A DNA stretch of 64,000 nucleotides, taken from assembly GCA_035048495.1 (NCBI GenBank), contig CM068553.1, forward strand, positions 29,784,978-29,848,977. Reading direction: 5' to 3'. Position 1 is the stretch's first letter; each line of letters starts with the position of its first letter. Under the pieces are notes generated by a model, which did not search any database, was not told where the DNA came from, and saw only the letters and a program-made list of their open reading frames with translations. Origin of the DNA: Euptelea pleiosperma (taxonomy: Eukaryota > Streptophyta > Magnoliopsida > Ranunculales > Eupteleaceae). This document shows, piece after piece, positions 1 through 11,338 of this stretch. The position numbers and the translations under genes were made by a program.

Positions 1-502
1 ATGTCGTTTGTATGCATCACTCTTGACTGCCTGAAGACTACAAGATGAAGATCGAAGACTCAGAAGATTGAAGACTGATTCATCTGAAGACTCGTATTTG
101 TTCGTAATATTACGTGCTCACATGTTTAGGATGGTGACTTAGAGGCCTTAGAGATAGGAGGTTTAATTATAAAATTCACTTAAACTAAGTCACATGGCAA
201 GATATTCAGGGCCTTAGTGGCTTAAAAAATTGAATTTAGGGAATTCTAATTGATTGGACCCCGATGGCCAATCGATTGGACTTTGGATAGAATCAAAATT
301 CTCCTGACCAATAAATTGGACCGATGAAAGACATTTTTTTCTATTTTTGGAAACTAATTTGCACTTTCCTACGACTTGCAAATGCCAAGACTCGAGAATA
401 ACTCTATATAAGCCATATTAGGGCTTGGAGAAACTTATACAATAACATAGAACAAATTACACATTTTTAGCCAAAGAGATTTCTCCCACTCATATATCTT
501 GA
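1..502 (+). repeat. Left part of an old, diverged copia LTR
   Basis: The first 500 bases resemble, with many changes, the interior of the younger copia LTR that starts at 503: a 'gatgtcg...tatgcat' block, an 'aagtgacttagtggcc'-like block near 125-230, and isolated CCAATCGATTGG-type motifs at 245-320. The younger element inserted here, and the matching right part resumes at 22726. The LTR begins before the window. Recognised by eye only; divergence is not computed. Confidence 0.6.
498..502. repeat. Target-site duplication CTTGA, left copy (copia element)
   Basis: CTTGA at 498-502 is repeated exactly at 22721-22725, immediately outside the two LTR ends of the copia element. This 5-bp duplication fixes the outer borders even though 22.2 kb now separate them. 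Confidence 0.9.
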
Positions 503-839
503 TGTAAGGAATATTTTTATATTCAATTTGGTAAAGATTCCATGTAACATAAAGCATTTATATAACCGTTCCTATGAGCACCAGTGTAGTGTGAAGATGT
601 CGTGGTATGCATACTTCGCCAACTATGTGAAGACTAGAGGACAGAGACAACAAGAATTAGACGGTTGACGACAAGAGTCATCTGAGTAATTGCCCATTTG
701 TCGGTTATAGATCGTGTATGCTTGCTTAGGAAGGTAAGTGACTTAGTGGCCATAAGAATAGGTTTAAAATGAATAAAATAACTCTTACCTAGTCATTGGA
801 TAGACCTGAGTCTTAGTCAAAGTTGTTGGCTTTTGGGAG

Positions 840-1210
840 AGTCCGATCAATTAGACAAGTTCCAATCGATTGGAGGACTCTGTAAAATCGATTGGAGGCT
901 ACAAGGTAGAACATGATCAAAGCCCAATCGATTGGAGGACTCTGTAAAATCGATTGGAGGCTACGAGATAGAACATGATCAAAGCCCAATCGATTGGACA
1001 CACCTGTAATATCGATTGGAGTCTGTGAGACAGAACATGATCATAGCCCAATCGATTGGAGCCTACGGGATAGAAACTTATTTAAGTTCGATTGATTGGA
1101 CTATGTACAATCGATTGGATTAACGAAGAAAATTGACATCCATACAAGGCCAATCGATTGGACTCAATACCCAATTAATTGGACCTTGCCCAATCGATTG
1201 GACCTGACCC
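840..1210. repeat. Array of CCAATCGATTGG palindromes in the copia U3 (5' LTR)
   Basis: Ten exact ATCGATTGG copies plus degenerate ones lie within about 350 bp. Many extend to the full 12-bp palindrome CCAATCGATTGG. The first part is a 62-bp minisatellite (motif, 'aggactctgtaaa', motif, then 'aggctacgagatagaacatg'). The array ends about 75 bp upstream of the LTR TATA box. Each palindrome presents a CCAAT pentamer on both strands. Confidence 0.9.
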
Positions 1211-1284
1211 GGATTGAGTCTATTTCAGATCCAAAATTCTAGTTCCCACGATCCCACGTTCTATAAGGCTTTGGATTACAAATT

Positions 1285-1293
1285 CTATAAATA
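1285..1293 (+). promoter_or_regulatory. TATA box of the copia LTR promoter
   Basis: CTATAAATA is followed by the conserved block 'caaccattctataccttctct'. The same TATA context is present in the fragment at 26798 and the minus-strand LTR at 28733. In the 3' LTR of this element it is mutated to CTATGAATA near 10945. Confidence 0.6.
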
Positions 1294-1675
1294 CAACCAT
1301 TCTATACCTTCTCTAAACACACACAGAGTGACACATTGACTCTTATATACTTCAAGAGAGAAAAAATGTTTATTTATTAGAGTGTCCATTTGAAGAGAAA
1401 CAAGCCTTGTTATCTAATTCACATCTTGTGAACTTGTTCCTCTTCTAGATCAAAGTCAAGTGCTTGATCTATTACTCAGCTTAGGTCTTCTACATAAATA
1501 TCAGACCCAGTAGCCTGAGTGTACCAATGTGACTCAACACCTTTGAGCAACCTAGGGTTCAGGGTGTACTGAATCGTTCACCTGCGGTACAGGCTGGAGT
1601 GTTGAAAATTAAGATTGGAGTGGCCGATCGACGGTAGATTTGGGGTGTACCAAACTGAACAAGCGGATAAGGCTT

Positions 1676-4330
1676 TGAAAGTAGGGATTTTCCGTGTCGT
1701 TGGTTACGGAAACCCTAAAATCAACAAGATTTGTAACTTTTATCCGATTATCCTGCAAAATTGACAGATTTGTATAGGGATTCGTGTCGGATGTCGATCC
1801 GCACTCGGGATTAGTCGGATTAGCGCGAATAAGAACATAAAATGACAGATTCTTCCACAGAAATTGCTAATTAATGAGATGAGGCAGATGGAGATTGGGA
1901 TTAAAACACTCCTTGAGATTTTGAGAAAACCATAAAAATTAACAACATTAATGGAATAAACTTAAAAATATAACCATGTCAAAACTTGATGCATTCATTA
2001 ATCAAAAATAATTGTCAATACAAATCTTGAATCCAAACCATTACAAAACTACTGAATGAGCTAACTAGAAAGCAACTTAGTGATTTGGAGAGAGAGAGAA
2101 CAAGAGACCTAGAGAGAGAAATTTGATTGAGAGAAAGAGAAAGCTAGAAAGATCTAGAAAGAGAGAGAGAGAGAGAAAGTTTTAGAGAGAGGACAAGAGT
2201 TTAGAGAGAATTAGAGAGCGAGAAGCTAGAGAGAGAAAGTTACCTCTCGATGCTTACCTTGAGATTTGGGATCGGCATGATGAATGGGCCCATGTGGGTA
2301 TAGAAGGAGCCCCATTTTACAGTTGAGAAGAGCCTATCGGTTAGCAAGTGGTGGCTTGGTGTGGAGAAATGTGCACAGCCATTGATGTGGTACGGCCAAG
2401 TGGGTGGCTATGCTATTCACGGAGAGGAAAGTAGATGGCCTGGGAGGTGATTATGGAGGTAATCACAAGGGCGGAGCTGCAATTGGTGGTGAGGTGCAGA
2501 CGTTGGTGGAGATCACGGCCTAGTGGTGGTCCTCATGGGGAGAGTTGCAGGTTTGCAACACGCTTTGAAGGGGGTAGGAGGGTGTTGTGGCAGCAAGCGT
2601 ACGGTGGAGATCCAAGGGACGAGGTTCTGGTTGCTAATTCGATTGAGGAGTCAGCAGGCAGGGGCGGAGGTGCTTGCATGCGAGGTGGAATAGAAGGAGG
2701 AGGCGGTGGTTGGGGGTGCTGATTGCAGGCGAAGCAAACAGGCGAAGGCGGAGAGAAAGGATGGTGGTGGAGCACGCGGGTCAGCAGCGTGAAGGGCGGA
2801 CTGGTTGCAGCAGCAGGCGGAGGTGCAAGACAGAAGGAGGGGAGGAGTGCGGCCGGCCAAAGGAGCTCGGAACAGTAGGTGTGGGCGAAGATTGCAGTGG
2901 AGCTCGTGAGAGGAGGTGCTAGTCGTGGGTTCAATGGAGGAAGTGGCAGCAGTGGTTGGCTGCACAGTGGCGGCAATAGGTGCCAAGAAGAAGAAGACGA
3001 GATGAAGTAGAAGCGAAGAAGAAGAAGAAGAAGAAGAAGAAGAAGAAGAAGAAGACAGAGGGGGAGAGGGGGAGAAGGATTAGCAGGCGGCCGGAGTTGC
3101 TGCCTGCAACTCCAGCGAAAAAAAAATTGAAGAAGATGAAGAAGATGAGGAAGAGACGGAAGAAAAAGAAGGAGAAAACCAAGGGGAAAACATGGGGGAA
3201 GTTTTGGGGGAAGGAGAGGAGGAGAGGGGAGAGGGATTAGGGTTCGAACGAACCCCTATCCTTCTCCTTTTAAAGCTTCCCTATTTCCTTTAATGGAAAT
3301 AGGGGATTTTTGAAAATAAAAAAAATAAGAAAAATAATTTTTTTTTTTTTTTTTTTTTTTTTTTAAGTAAAAACCTACTTTTCTATGGGGAATCTCCCCA
3401 ATTAGTGGACCCCCCATTTAATTAAAATTATTTTGAAATTCGCGGGGTCCACTAATTGGTCGGACAGCGGGTCGATGAAGATGGGCCCGGCTATTGGCCC
3501 ACATGGATTGATGATGTCCATCGTCTCACAAGATGATGTGACAGACAATCTGATGGCGATCGGATGGATGGTGACTTGATTGGGACTCAGATTGGTAGAT
3601 CGACGGATCTAGAGAGATCCAACGGTCCGATTGAAGATCCAACGGTCCGATGGAAGATCCAACGGTCAAAAAGCTAAGAGAGATGAGATAGAGCCGATGG
3701 GTAGGAGTTCTGGGGTTAGGTCAGTAGATTCGAGGACCGAGAGATGAAGAGAGAGAGAGAATAAGAAGAGATGAGAGAAAAAGTATAAAAAAAAATAGAA
3801 AAAAAAAGCACTGGCGGAGGGTCTGGAACCCTGGTCTTCACTGTGACCATCCTCACGCTTCTCCAGTAGAGTCGACCATCATTCTTTGCTGACTCATGTG
3901 GCTTTAAACGCTTTGGTCCATCTCTTGGTCATTGGCTCTCCTACTCTCTTCGTTCTTTGGGCCGGCTTTTTGGTCCTCTTATTCAGCCCATATTTGGCCC
4001 ATATCTTCTAGTCATAGCATGTGGGCTTGTTAAGCTTTGATAATGGGCTTTCATGATCGATTTGGGCCCACAAGTCTCGAGAATCGTCCCATCGGGGTTT
4101 CCTGCGACAGAAGAAGCGCGTAATGAGACTTTATCAGAACGGCTTAATATTTAGACTTCCGAAAATGTGTTTAATGCATGCAAATATACCATTTCGTCCA
4201 GAAAAGTGTGTTCTACGCAACAGAAGAGACTCTTACGTAGAAAAGTAGGTAAATAGAGTATTTTACATAGGAGAATGCAATAACGCTAAAAAGATAATTG
4301 CTTAAAATAAGCACTTTTGAGCGAATATCA
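1676..4330 (-). mobile_element. Solo LTR of the non-autonomous gypsy family (long type)
   Basis: 2655 bp flanked by the 5-bp TSD GGCTT (1671-1675 and 4331-4335). Read on the minus strand it starts TGATATTCGCTC and ends with the family terminus before 'GGAAAATCC'. The same termini bound the LTRs at 11339-13003, 13309-15895 and 20622-22252. There is no internal region, so it is a solo LTR produced by LTR-LTR recombination. It contains AG-rich tracts (2080-2240), a GC-rich 1-kb block (2260-3240) with a GAA microsatellite, and a poly-T run (3339-3364). Open frames inside are not supported as genes. Confidence 0.9.
3015..3055 (+). repeat. (GAA)n microsatellite
   Basis: Thirteen to fourteen consecutive GAA/AAG units lie inside the GC-rich block of the solo LTR. 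They generate the lysine-rich and serine/phenylalanine-rich spurious frames on the two strands. Confidence 0.9.
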
Positions 4331-4802
4331 GGCTTCTTGGCCAGAAAGGTGCGCGTGGATTCGTAGTATTGATTCAGAGGACGTGGACACATCGGCAGTA
4401 GACCTTGGCTAAGGTTGGAAGCTGTATTTGCAACGGTGCTGCGTAGGTAACCTTTGTTTCGTTTAACTTTTCAGTTAGTGACACTTTCCGTCTGGACGTG
4501 GTCCCATGATTTTTTATTGGCAAAGGTTTCCATGTAAAAATCTCTTGTTTTGTGTGATTGTTTGTTTGTATTTTGCTATCTATATTGATTAGGCCAAACG
4601 ACGAAAAGAAAATATACCACGGAGGTATATTCGATTTGAATCGGTTGTGATAATTCTTTGTCAAACAACTAAGACATGCGATTTTCTCACCTACCAAAGA
4701 CCAGTAAAATTATTTAGGTTTAATTAAATTTAAATACCTAATTAATCAACCCCCTTTCTAGGTATATTGGATTAAAGAGAATAGACCGGTGGTTATTTCA
4801 AT

Positions 4803-4814
4803 TGGTATCAGAGC
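4803..4814 (+). other. Primer-binding site of the copia element
   Basis: TGGTATCAGAGC, complementary to the 3' end of plant initiator tRNA-Met, lies two bases after the 5' LTR end. This is the standard PBS of plant copia elements. Confidence 0.95.
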
Positions 4815-4890
4815 AGGTTATTCTATTAAAGGTTTAATCACCTGAATTTAGATTCTTGTAAAACTAGTTCATTTTCATTAATTTATCAAA

Positions 4891-5397
4891 ATGCAAAGAG
4901 ACGGTGAAAACACATCCAGATCTCCATTGTCTGATGACCATCTAAATATAGTTTATGAGAAACTGTATTTAGAAAGTCTTAGATTGATCAAAGAAAATAA
5001 AATTCTATCCTTACAAATGGAGAAAATAGATTGTATAAATGTTTCGTTAGAATTGGTGAATATTGAACTCATTGATGAAATGAGACAGTGGGAAGAAAAA
5101 AAGAAATCGTTTCTAATGAAAAACAAGGTGTTGGAAAATAAGTTCCAAGAGTGTTTAAAGAACAAGAAGTCTTTAGAGAATCAATTGATAAAAAATCCTG
5201 ATATTGTCAAATCGAAGAATTTTGATTCTCAACTTAGTAAACATAAGAATCATGTAAAGCTCACTCATTCTACAAGAAGATGTATGACCACAAAGTTCAA
5301 TCAAACTGAATTTGTTGGTCATCATAATTCCAGACTAAGTGAGTTATACATGAAATCTAATAAACTAAAAGAGAGATTTCCAAAATTTCTGAATTGA
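4891..5397 (+). pseudogene. Copia gag remnant with its core deleted
   Basis: The frame starts MQRDGENTSRSPL, which matches the gag start of the related minus-strand relic (27805 downward). It then jumps directly to a lysine- and glutamate-rich coiled-coil-like segment (SDDHLNIVYEKLYLESLRL...). Comparison with the relic, which still encodes the UBN2-type capsid region, shows that this core and the CCHC zinc knuckle are missing. The break is just after position 4929. The frame ends at a stop at 5395-5397 before the protease. In the intact family this protein would form the virus-like particle. Confidence 0.75.
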
Positions 5398-6678
5398 GAA
5401 AAACTTTGTATGATAATCATGTTAAAAATCAATGGTCCAAAAATGTCAAAAGGAGTGAAAATCTATTTTTTCCCAAACAAATGGCAAAAATTGTTAAACC
5501 ACTTTCTAAGTATAAGACTATTTGGGTGAGAAAAGATGATAAAAAATGCCTTATAATTCATTCTGCATTCCACTTTAGAGAACAACAAATGGTATCTGGA
5601 CAGTGGTTGTTCCAGGCACATGACTGGAGATAAGTCTATGTTTTGTCATATTGAAGATCATAAAAATGGGAGTGTAACTTTTGGAGATGGGAGTATGGCT
5701 AAGGTCATTGGCCGGGGAAGTATTCAAGCTCTAGGCATTCCTAAGCTTGATAATGTTCTTTGTGTTGAAGGGCTCAAAGCCAATCTTCTAAGCATAAGTC
5801 AAATTTGCGATAATAATCATACAATTAAATTCACTAGCCAAGGATGTGATGTTATTGATGAATCTGACAAATGTGTTATGAGAGGTTCAAGAACCACTGA
5901 AAACTATTATATTATTGGTAGAAATGCTAAGATTATCTATAATTCAGTCAAATTGAATGATTTTGACTTATGGCATCAAAGACTAGGTCACATGAACCAA
6001 AAAGACCTAGTTAAAATCACTAATAAAGAATTAGTGAGAGGTATACCCAAATTGGAAAAACCTACTGGCACTATTTGTGGGGCTTGCCAAACTGATAAAC
6101 AAATCAAAAGCTCTTACAAAAAGGAAAATTATTATGCTACCTCCAAAGTGCTTGATCTGATTCACATGGATCTTATGGGTCCTATGAGGACTGAAAGTTT
6201 GGGAGGAAAAAGATACATTCTGATCATGGTAGATGATTACTTTGGACTTACCTGGATTGCTTTTCTTAGAGAAAAATCAGATGCTTTTGAAGAATGTAAA
6301 AAGATATGCCAAAAAATTCAAAATGAAAAATGGGGCTATAGTATAGTCAGGATCTGAACTGACCATGGAGGAGAATTTGAAGATTCTCGTCTCACTGAGT
6401 ACTGTGATGCCATTGGCATTAAGCATGAATTTTTTGCACCCATTACACCACAATAGAATGGAGTGGTAGAAAGAAAGAATAGGGTGATACAGGAAATGGC
6501 CTGGGTGATGCTTCACAACAAAAATTTATCCCAAAACTTATGGGCCGAAGCAGTGAATACTGCTTCTTATACTCTTAATAGAGTTTATCTGAGACCAGGA
6601 ACTTTAAACACTCCTTATGAAATCTGGTCAAGTAAAACACCAAATGTCAAATATTTAAATGTTTTTGGGAGCAAATGA
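5394..6678 (+). pseudogene. Copia protease and integrase remnant
   Basis: A frame change near 5400-5620 precedes the protease motif WYLDSGCSRHMTG (5590-5628). The integrase zinc-binding region follows (HQRLGH near 5974, then CGAC near 6080), and then the catalytic core with HMDLMGP (about 6160), TDHGGEF (6358) and NGVVERKNR (6457). TGA at 6355-6357 sits where the family has RTDHG, and TAG at 6454-6456 sits where it has PQQNGV. The frame ends at TGA 6676-6678 in FGSK*YI. It would cleave the polyprotein and insert cDNA, but cannot do so as it stands. Confidence 0.9.
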
Positions 6679-7118
6679 TATATTCTTAGAGATAGAGAAT
6701 CTCTGAGAAAATTTGACAGAAGAGGAGATGAAGGAATTTTTCTGGGATATTCCACAAATAGTCGAGCTTATCGGGTTCTAAATCAAAGAACCAAAACTAT
6801 AATGAAATCTATTAATGTGGTCATTGATGATTTGAATATTGAAGAAAATTCCTTTCGGGACGAAAATTGTGATGAAATCTACCATAGTCTTGAAGACATT
6901 CAAGTTACTCCTCCTTCTAGTGATTCTCATGCTGATAAATATCTTTCTTTTTAGGTTAAGAAAAATCATCCTAGTGTTGATATCATTGGTAAGATTGGAA
7001 GTAGAAAGTTCAAACTAGAAGACAGATTGAAAATGTTTTTAATTTTGTTTGCTATATTTTTCAAATTGAACCAAAAAATATTTTTGAAGCTCTTACTGAT
7101 GAAAATTGGATTAGTGTC
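6679..7118 (+). pseudogene. Copia integrase-RT linker, eroded
   Basis: Weakly open sequence continues the polyprotein (for example 'RDRESLRKFDRRGDEGIFLGYS' split by stops), as in the usual copia C-terminal integrase and linker region. No independent gene is seen. Confidence 0.5.
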
Positions 7119-8589
7119 ATGCAGGAGGAACTAAGCCAATTTACTAGAAATGATGTTTGGTATTTAGTGCCCAGACCTAAAGATACAAATGTTATTGGCG
7201 CTATATGGATTTTCAAAAACAAATCTGATGAGAATGGAACTGTTGTCAGAAACAAAGCCAGACTTGTAGCTCAAGGCTATACTCAAATTGAAGGCATTGA
7301 TTTTGATGAAACATTTGCCCCTGTTGCTAATTTGGAAGCTATTCGTATCTTGCTTGCTGTTGCATGTCATTTTAAATTCAAACTTTTTCAGATGGATGTC
7401 AAGAGTGCCTTCTTGAATTCTTCAAGAAGAAGTTTATGTGGAACAACCCAAAGGATTTGAGGATCCAAAATTTTCTGATCAAGTTTATCGCCTTAAAATG
7501 GCTCTGTATGGCTTAAAACAAGCACCCAGGGCTTGGTATGAGAGATTGACCACTTTTCTTCTTCATCAAGGATTCGTTAAAGGAGAAGTGGACAAGACTT
7601 TATTTGTTAAAATTATTTAGGAAATTTATGTGATTGCTCAAATATATGTTGATGATATTGTGTTTGGGTCCACATCTGTTGATCATACTCACATGTTTTC
7701 AGAACAAATGAAAAAGAAATTTGAAATGAGCATGGTGGGTGAACTGAGTTACTTTTTGAGTCTTCGAGTTAAACAGTTGGATAATGAAATTTTTATTTCT
7801 CAATCCAAATATAGTGAAGACCTAGTTAAGAAATTTGGTATGGAATCAGCTAAACATCATCGTACTCCTATGAGTACGACTACTAAGCTGAGTAGAGAAA
7901 TTAAAAGAAATGATGTTGATCAAACTCTATATAAAAGCATGATTGGAAGCTTACTATATCTCACTACAAGTCATCCTGATATTTCCTTTAGTGTTGGTAC
8001 ATGCGCCAGATTCCAAGCCAATCCCAAAGAATCTCATATTTTAGCAGTCAAACGTATAATCAGGTATGTTAGTGGAACTGTAGGATATGGTCTTTGGTAT
8101 TAATTTGATACAACTGTAGAGTTGGCAGGATATTCTGATGCTGATTGGGCTGGAAATATTGATGATAGAAAAAGCATTAGTGGTGGGTGTTTTTATGTTG
8201 GTAACAGTCTTGTTAGTTGGCAAAGCAAGAAACAGAACTATATTTCTTTATCTACTGCTGAAGTCGAGTATATTACAGCGGACAACTTTTGTATTCAACT
8301 ACTTTTGATGAAGTAGATGTTGACTTATTATGGGATCAATCAAGGTTTGATGACTATCTATTGTGATAATATTAGTGCCATAAATATATCTAAAAACCTT
8401 GTTCAACATTTTAGAATTAAACATATTGACATTCATCATCATTTTATTCGAGATATTATTGAAGAAAAAATTACTACCTTGGAGCATGTCGCTATAGAAA
8501 ATCAGTTACGTGATATTTTTACAAAACCTCTTGATGTCGTAAGATTCAAGTTTCTTCGTAAATCTATCGGTATTAGTTTGATTGATTGA
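7119..8589 (+). pseudogene. Copia reverse transcriptase and RNase H remnant
   Basis: RT motifs appear in order: [11 protein letters not shown] and FDETFAPVA (7255-7325), [11 protein letters not shown] (7390), [10 protein letters not shown] (7510) and the catalytic YVDDI (about 7648). RNase H follows with YSDADWAG, SWQSKKQ, LSTAEVEY and YCDN (8128-8370). There is a frameshift or small deletion after SAFLN (about 7425), and stops lie at 7618, 8101 and 8314. The 8314 TAG stands for the Gln of the family's WMKQML. Three breaks at least, so it is inactive. Confidence 0.9.
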
Positions 8590-10080
8590 TCTTGTATTTT
8601 GTGTTTATTTTTTTTTGCATTCATGGTAGTCTAGTTGATTAGCACTGATTTTGAATAATCTAAATTCAGACTTAACATAGGTACTATCAAGATCATATCA
8701 TGAAGATATATATATTTTCACTATTTGTAATGATTAGTCTATTATACATTGTCTTTGTCAGTGGATAAAATTATCTCTTGTAAACGTATGTTTCACACAC
8801 TACACACTGACTGACTTTTTTTCAAGAATAGATATGATTTTTGTATTATTTCTAGTATTTATTTTAGGAATAAGGAATAAACATTTACTAGATATGACTT
8901 CAAATTAGCAGTGTTCTTGACTTTAGTTGATTTTGAAGCTGCACTATAGTCAACTGTTGGCCTCCCAATGTGAGCTATTGTTACTAAAGAAACAGCTACC
9001 TCCAAAAACTAGTGTAAAAGCCATCTGTATGGCCCTGTTTGAAATAGTAATCTGATTCTTTTTGCTACAGGAAAGGGCTACCTATAGGGAGTGTGAAAGC
9101 TACCACATAATATAAATAAAAAATGGGTGTAAAAGACAGCCAATTTGCTAAAAAAATTCTTATCCATTAGCAAATTCCCTTATACAAGAGTGTGTGCGAG
9201 AACCCATAATAGCTCCAACGAGAATTTCATATCTAGATACAAGATACCTCTGGGATTTCTAGAATTTGATTTCTGGAGTTTTTACTGAAATTACTTATCT
9301 TATCTTGTTACGATTATAATGTCAACACATTATTTACTACTGGTTCCCAAGGGCAATGATTTAATTACTTTCAGTGACTTAGTATTTTGTGCCTAAACTG
9401 ATGAATACAAAATTTTATATATCTCATGATCGAGTTGGAATTATATCTTACTTGAGTTCAGTATTTTGAGTCACTCTAAGTCAGTACTAATCAACCAAGT
9501 TTCAATAAGCATCCATATTTAAAATTTTTTTTTTCAAACTTCTAGAAATAATTTCATCTTCATTGATATTCATGTCACGACGCTCTAAGGTTCCATCTAT
9601 TGTCAAGATGTTCCATAATTTGATGATTACTGGAGTTAACTTTCTAGTGGTTCGATTATATTTATGCACCTATTTTTCATGATGATATCCATTGCATTCT
9701 TATTTTCTGCTTTTATTTCTATACCTTTGTCATTCTGTGACAAAAATGGGAGAGAAAATCATAGATGTAAAAATAAGTTGATGCATGAGATAGGGGAGAG
9801 AAATTAAGGGGGGAGAAAATTTTTTTACATTATTTTTCTAATTTCTCTACTTGTGATGTGCATAATTAACTCACTGTATTTTAATGATTTATTGATTGTC
9901 GATGATATTAGATGGTATGTGTTGTTGGTAGAATGTGCAGGGAACAAATCAAAAGCTATTCAATTATCTGTTCGATTATCTCTGAGAGAGTGAGATAGTG
10001 AGTGAATCATGTAAAATGGTGAGATTGTAATTAATTTTTGTTTACCATCTTTATAATTAAATATTTTTTGTCACGAAATT
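8590..10080 (+). other. Copia post-pol region without a gene
   Basis: About 1.5 kb of AT-rich sequence lies between the RNase H stop and the polypurine tract. SIRE-type elements often carry an env-like frame here, but none of useful length is present. I see no RNA gene or recognisable motif. Confidence 0.6.
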
Positions 10081-10095
10081 GCCAAAGGGGGAGAT
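10081..10095 (+). other. Polypurine tract of the copia element
   Basis: GCCAAAGGGGGAGAT lies immediately upstream of the 3' LTR, which starts TGTAAGAA at 10096. It primes plus-strand DNA synthesis. Confidence 0.9.
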
Positions 10096-10449
10096 TGTAA
10101 GAAATATTTTCATATTCAATTTGGCAAAGATTTCGTGTAACATAAAACAATCATGTAACCGTTCCTACGAGCACCATTGTAGTGTGAAGATGTCGTGGTA
10201 CGCATACTTCGCCAATTACATGAAGACTAGAAGATAGAGACAGCAATAATTAGACGGTTGACGACAGGAGTCATCTGAGTAACTGCCAATTTTTCAGTTA
10301 TAGATCGTGTACGCTCTCTTAAGAAGGTAAGTTACTTAATGGCCATAGGAATAGGTTTAAAATGAATAAAATATAATGGTCAAACCTAGTTATAGGACAA
10401 ACCCGAGTCTTAGTCAAACTTGTTGACTTTTGGGAGAATCCGATCAATT

Positions 10450-10870
10450 GGACAAGTTCCAATCGATTGGACATAGCCCAATTGATTGGAAGACTCTGTA
10501 AAATTGATTGGAGGCTACGAGGCAAAACATGATCAAAGCCCAATCGATTGGACACACCTGTAAAATTGATTGGAGTCTGTGAGACAGAACATGATTAAAG
10601 CCCAATCGATTGGACACATCTGTAAAATCGATTGGAGTCTGTGAGACAGAGCATGATCATAGCCCAATCGATTGGAAACCTCTGTAAAATCGATTGGAGC
10701 CTACCGGATAGAAACTTATTTAAGTTCAATCGATTGAACTATGTACAATCGATTGGATTAACGAAGAAAATTGACATCCGTACAAGGCTAATTGATTGGA
10801 CTCAATACCCAATCGATTGGACCTTGCCCAATCGATTGAACCCAGAGTACAATCGATTGGACCTTGACCC
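10450..10870. repeat. CCAATCGATTGG array in the copia 3' LTR
   Basis: This is the counterpart of 840-1210, with a different unit number and more degenerate copies. An extra unit with 'cccagagtacaatcgattgg' is present near 10840. The difference in unit count between the two LTRs of one element shows that the array is unstable in length. Confidence 0.85.
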
Positions 10871-11333
10871 GGATTGAGTCTATTTCAGATCCAAAATTCT
10901 AGTTCCCACGATCCCACGTTCTATAAGGCTCAGGGTTATGAATTCTATGAATACAACCCTTCTATACCTTCTCTAAACCCACACAGAGTGACGCATTGAC
11001 TCTTATATATTTCTAGAGAGAGAAGAAAATGTTTATTTATTAGAGTTTCCATTCGAAGAGAAACAAGCCTTGTTATCTCATTCACATCTTGTGAGCTTAT
11101 TCCTCTTCTTGATTAAAGTCAAGCGCTTGATCCATTACTCAGCTTAGGTCTTCCACATAGATATCCAACTTAGTTGCCTGAGTGTACCAGTGTGATTCAA
11201 CACTTTTGAGCAATATATGGTTTAGGGTGTATTGAATCCTTCACCTTTGGCAAAGGCTGGAGTGTTGAAAATTAAGATTGGAGTGACCGATCGATGGTAG
11301 GTTTGGGGTGTACCAAACTGAACAAGCGGACAG

Positions 11334-11338
11334 AGCTT
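11334..11338. repeat. Target-site duplication AGCTT (non-autonomous gypsy), left copy
   Basis: AGCTT at 11334-11338 and again at 22253-22257 flanks the two outer LTR ends exactly. It marks a single insertion event into the copia 3' LTR. Confidence 0.9.

Larger units (their letters stand above)
503..4800 (+). repeat. 5' LTR of the copia element, interrupted by a solo gypsy LTR
   Basis: LTR sequence runs 503-1675 and resumes at 4336-4800 after a 2.65 kb insertion. It starts TGTAAGGAAT and ends GGTTATTTCA, two bases before the PBS. It matches the 3' LTR (10096-11338 plus 22258-22720) and an uninterrupted minus-strand LTR at 27893-29509, which proves that the middle is an insertion. A TATA-like CTATAAATA lies at 1285-1293, downstream of the CCAATCGATTGG array, so U3 is about 780 bp. 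Confidence 0.9.

Noticed and set aside
813..1001. Minus-strand frame over the CCAATCGATTGG array (also 10319-10877, 28687-28945)
   Set aside because: The repeated SNRL/QSIG/PIDW peptides come only from the repeat unit read in different frames. There is no independent coding evidence.
2435..3240. Several overlapping GC-rich frames on both strands
   Set aside because: They lie inside a solo LTR with low-complexity composition (GGR, GAA). The equivalent frames in the second copy are not conserved.
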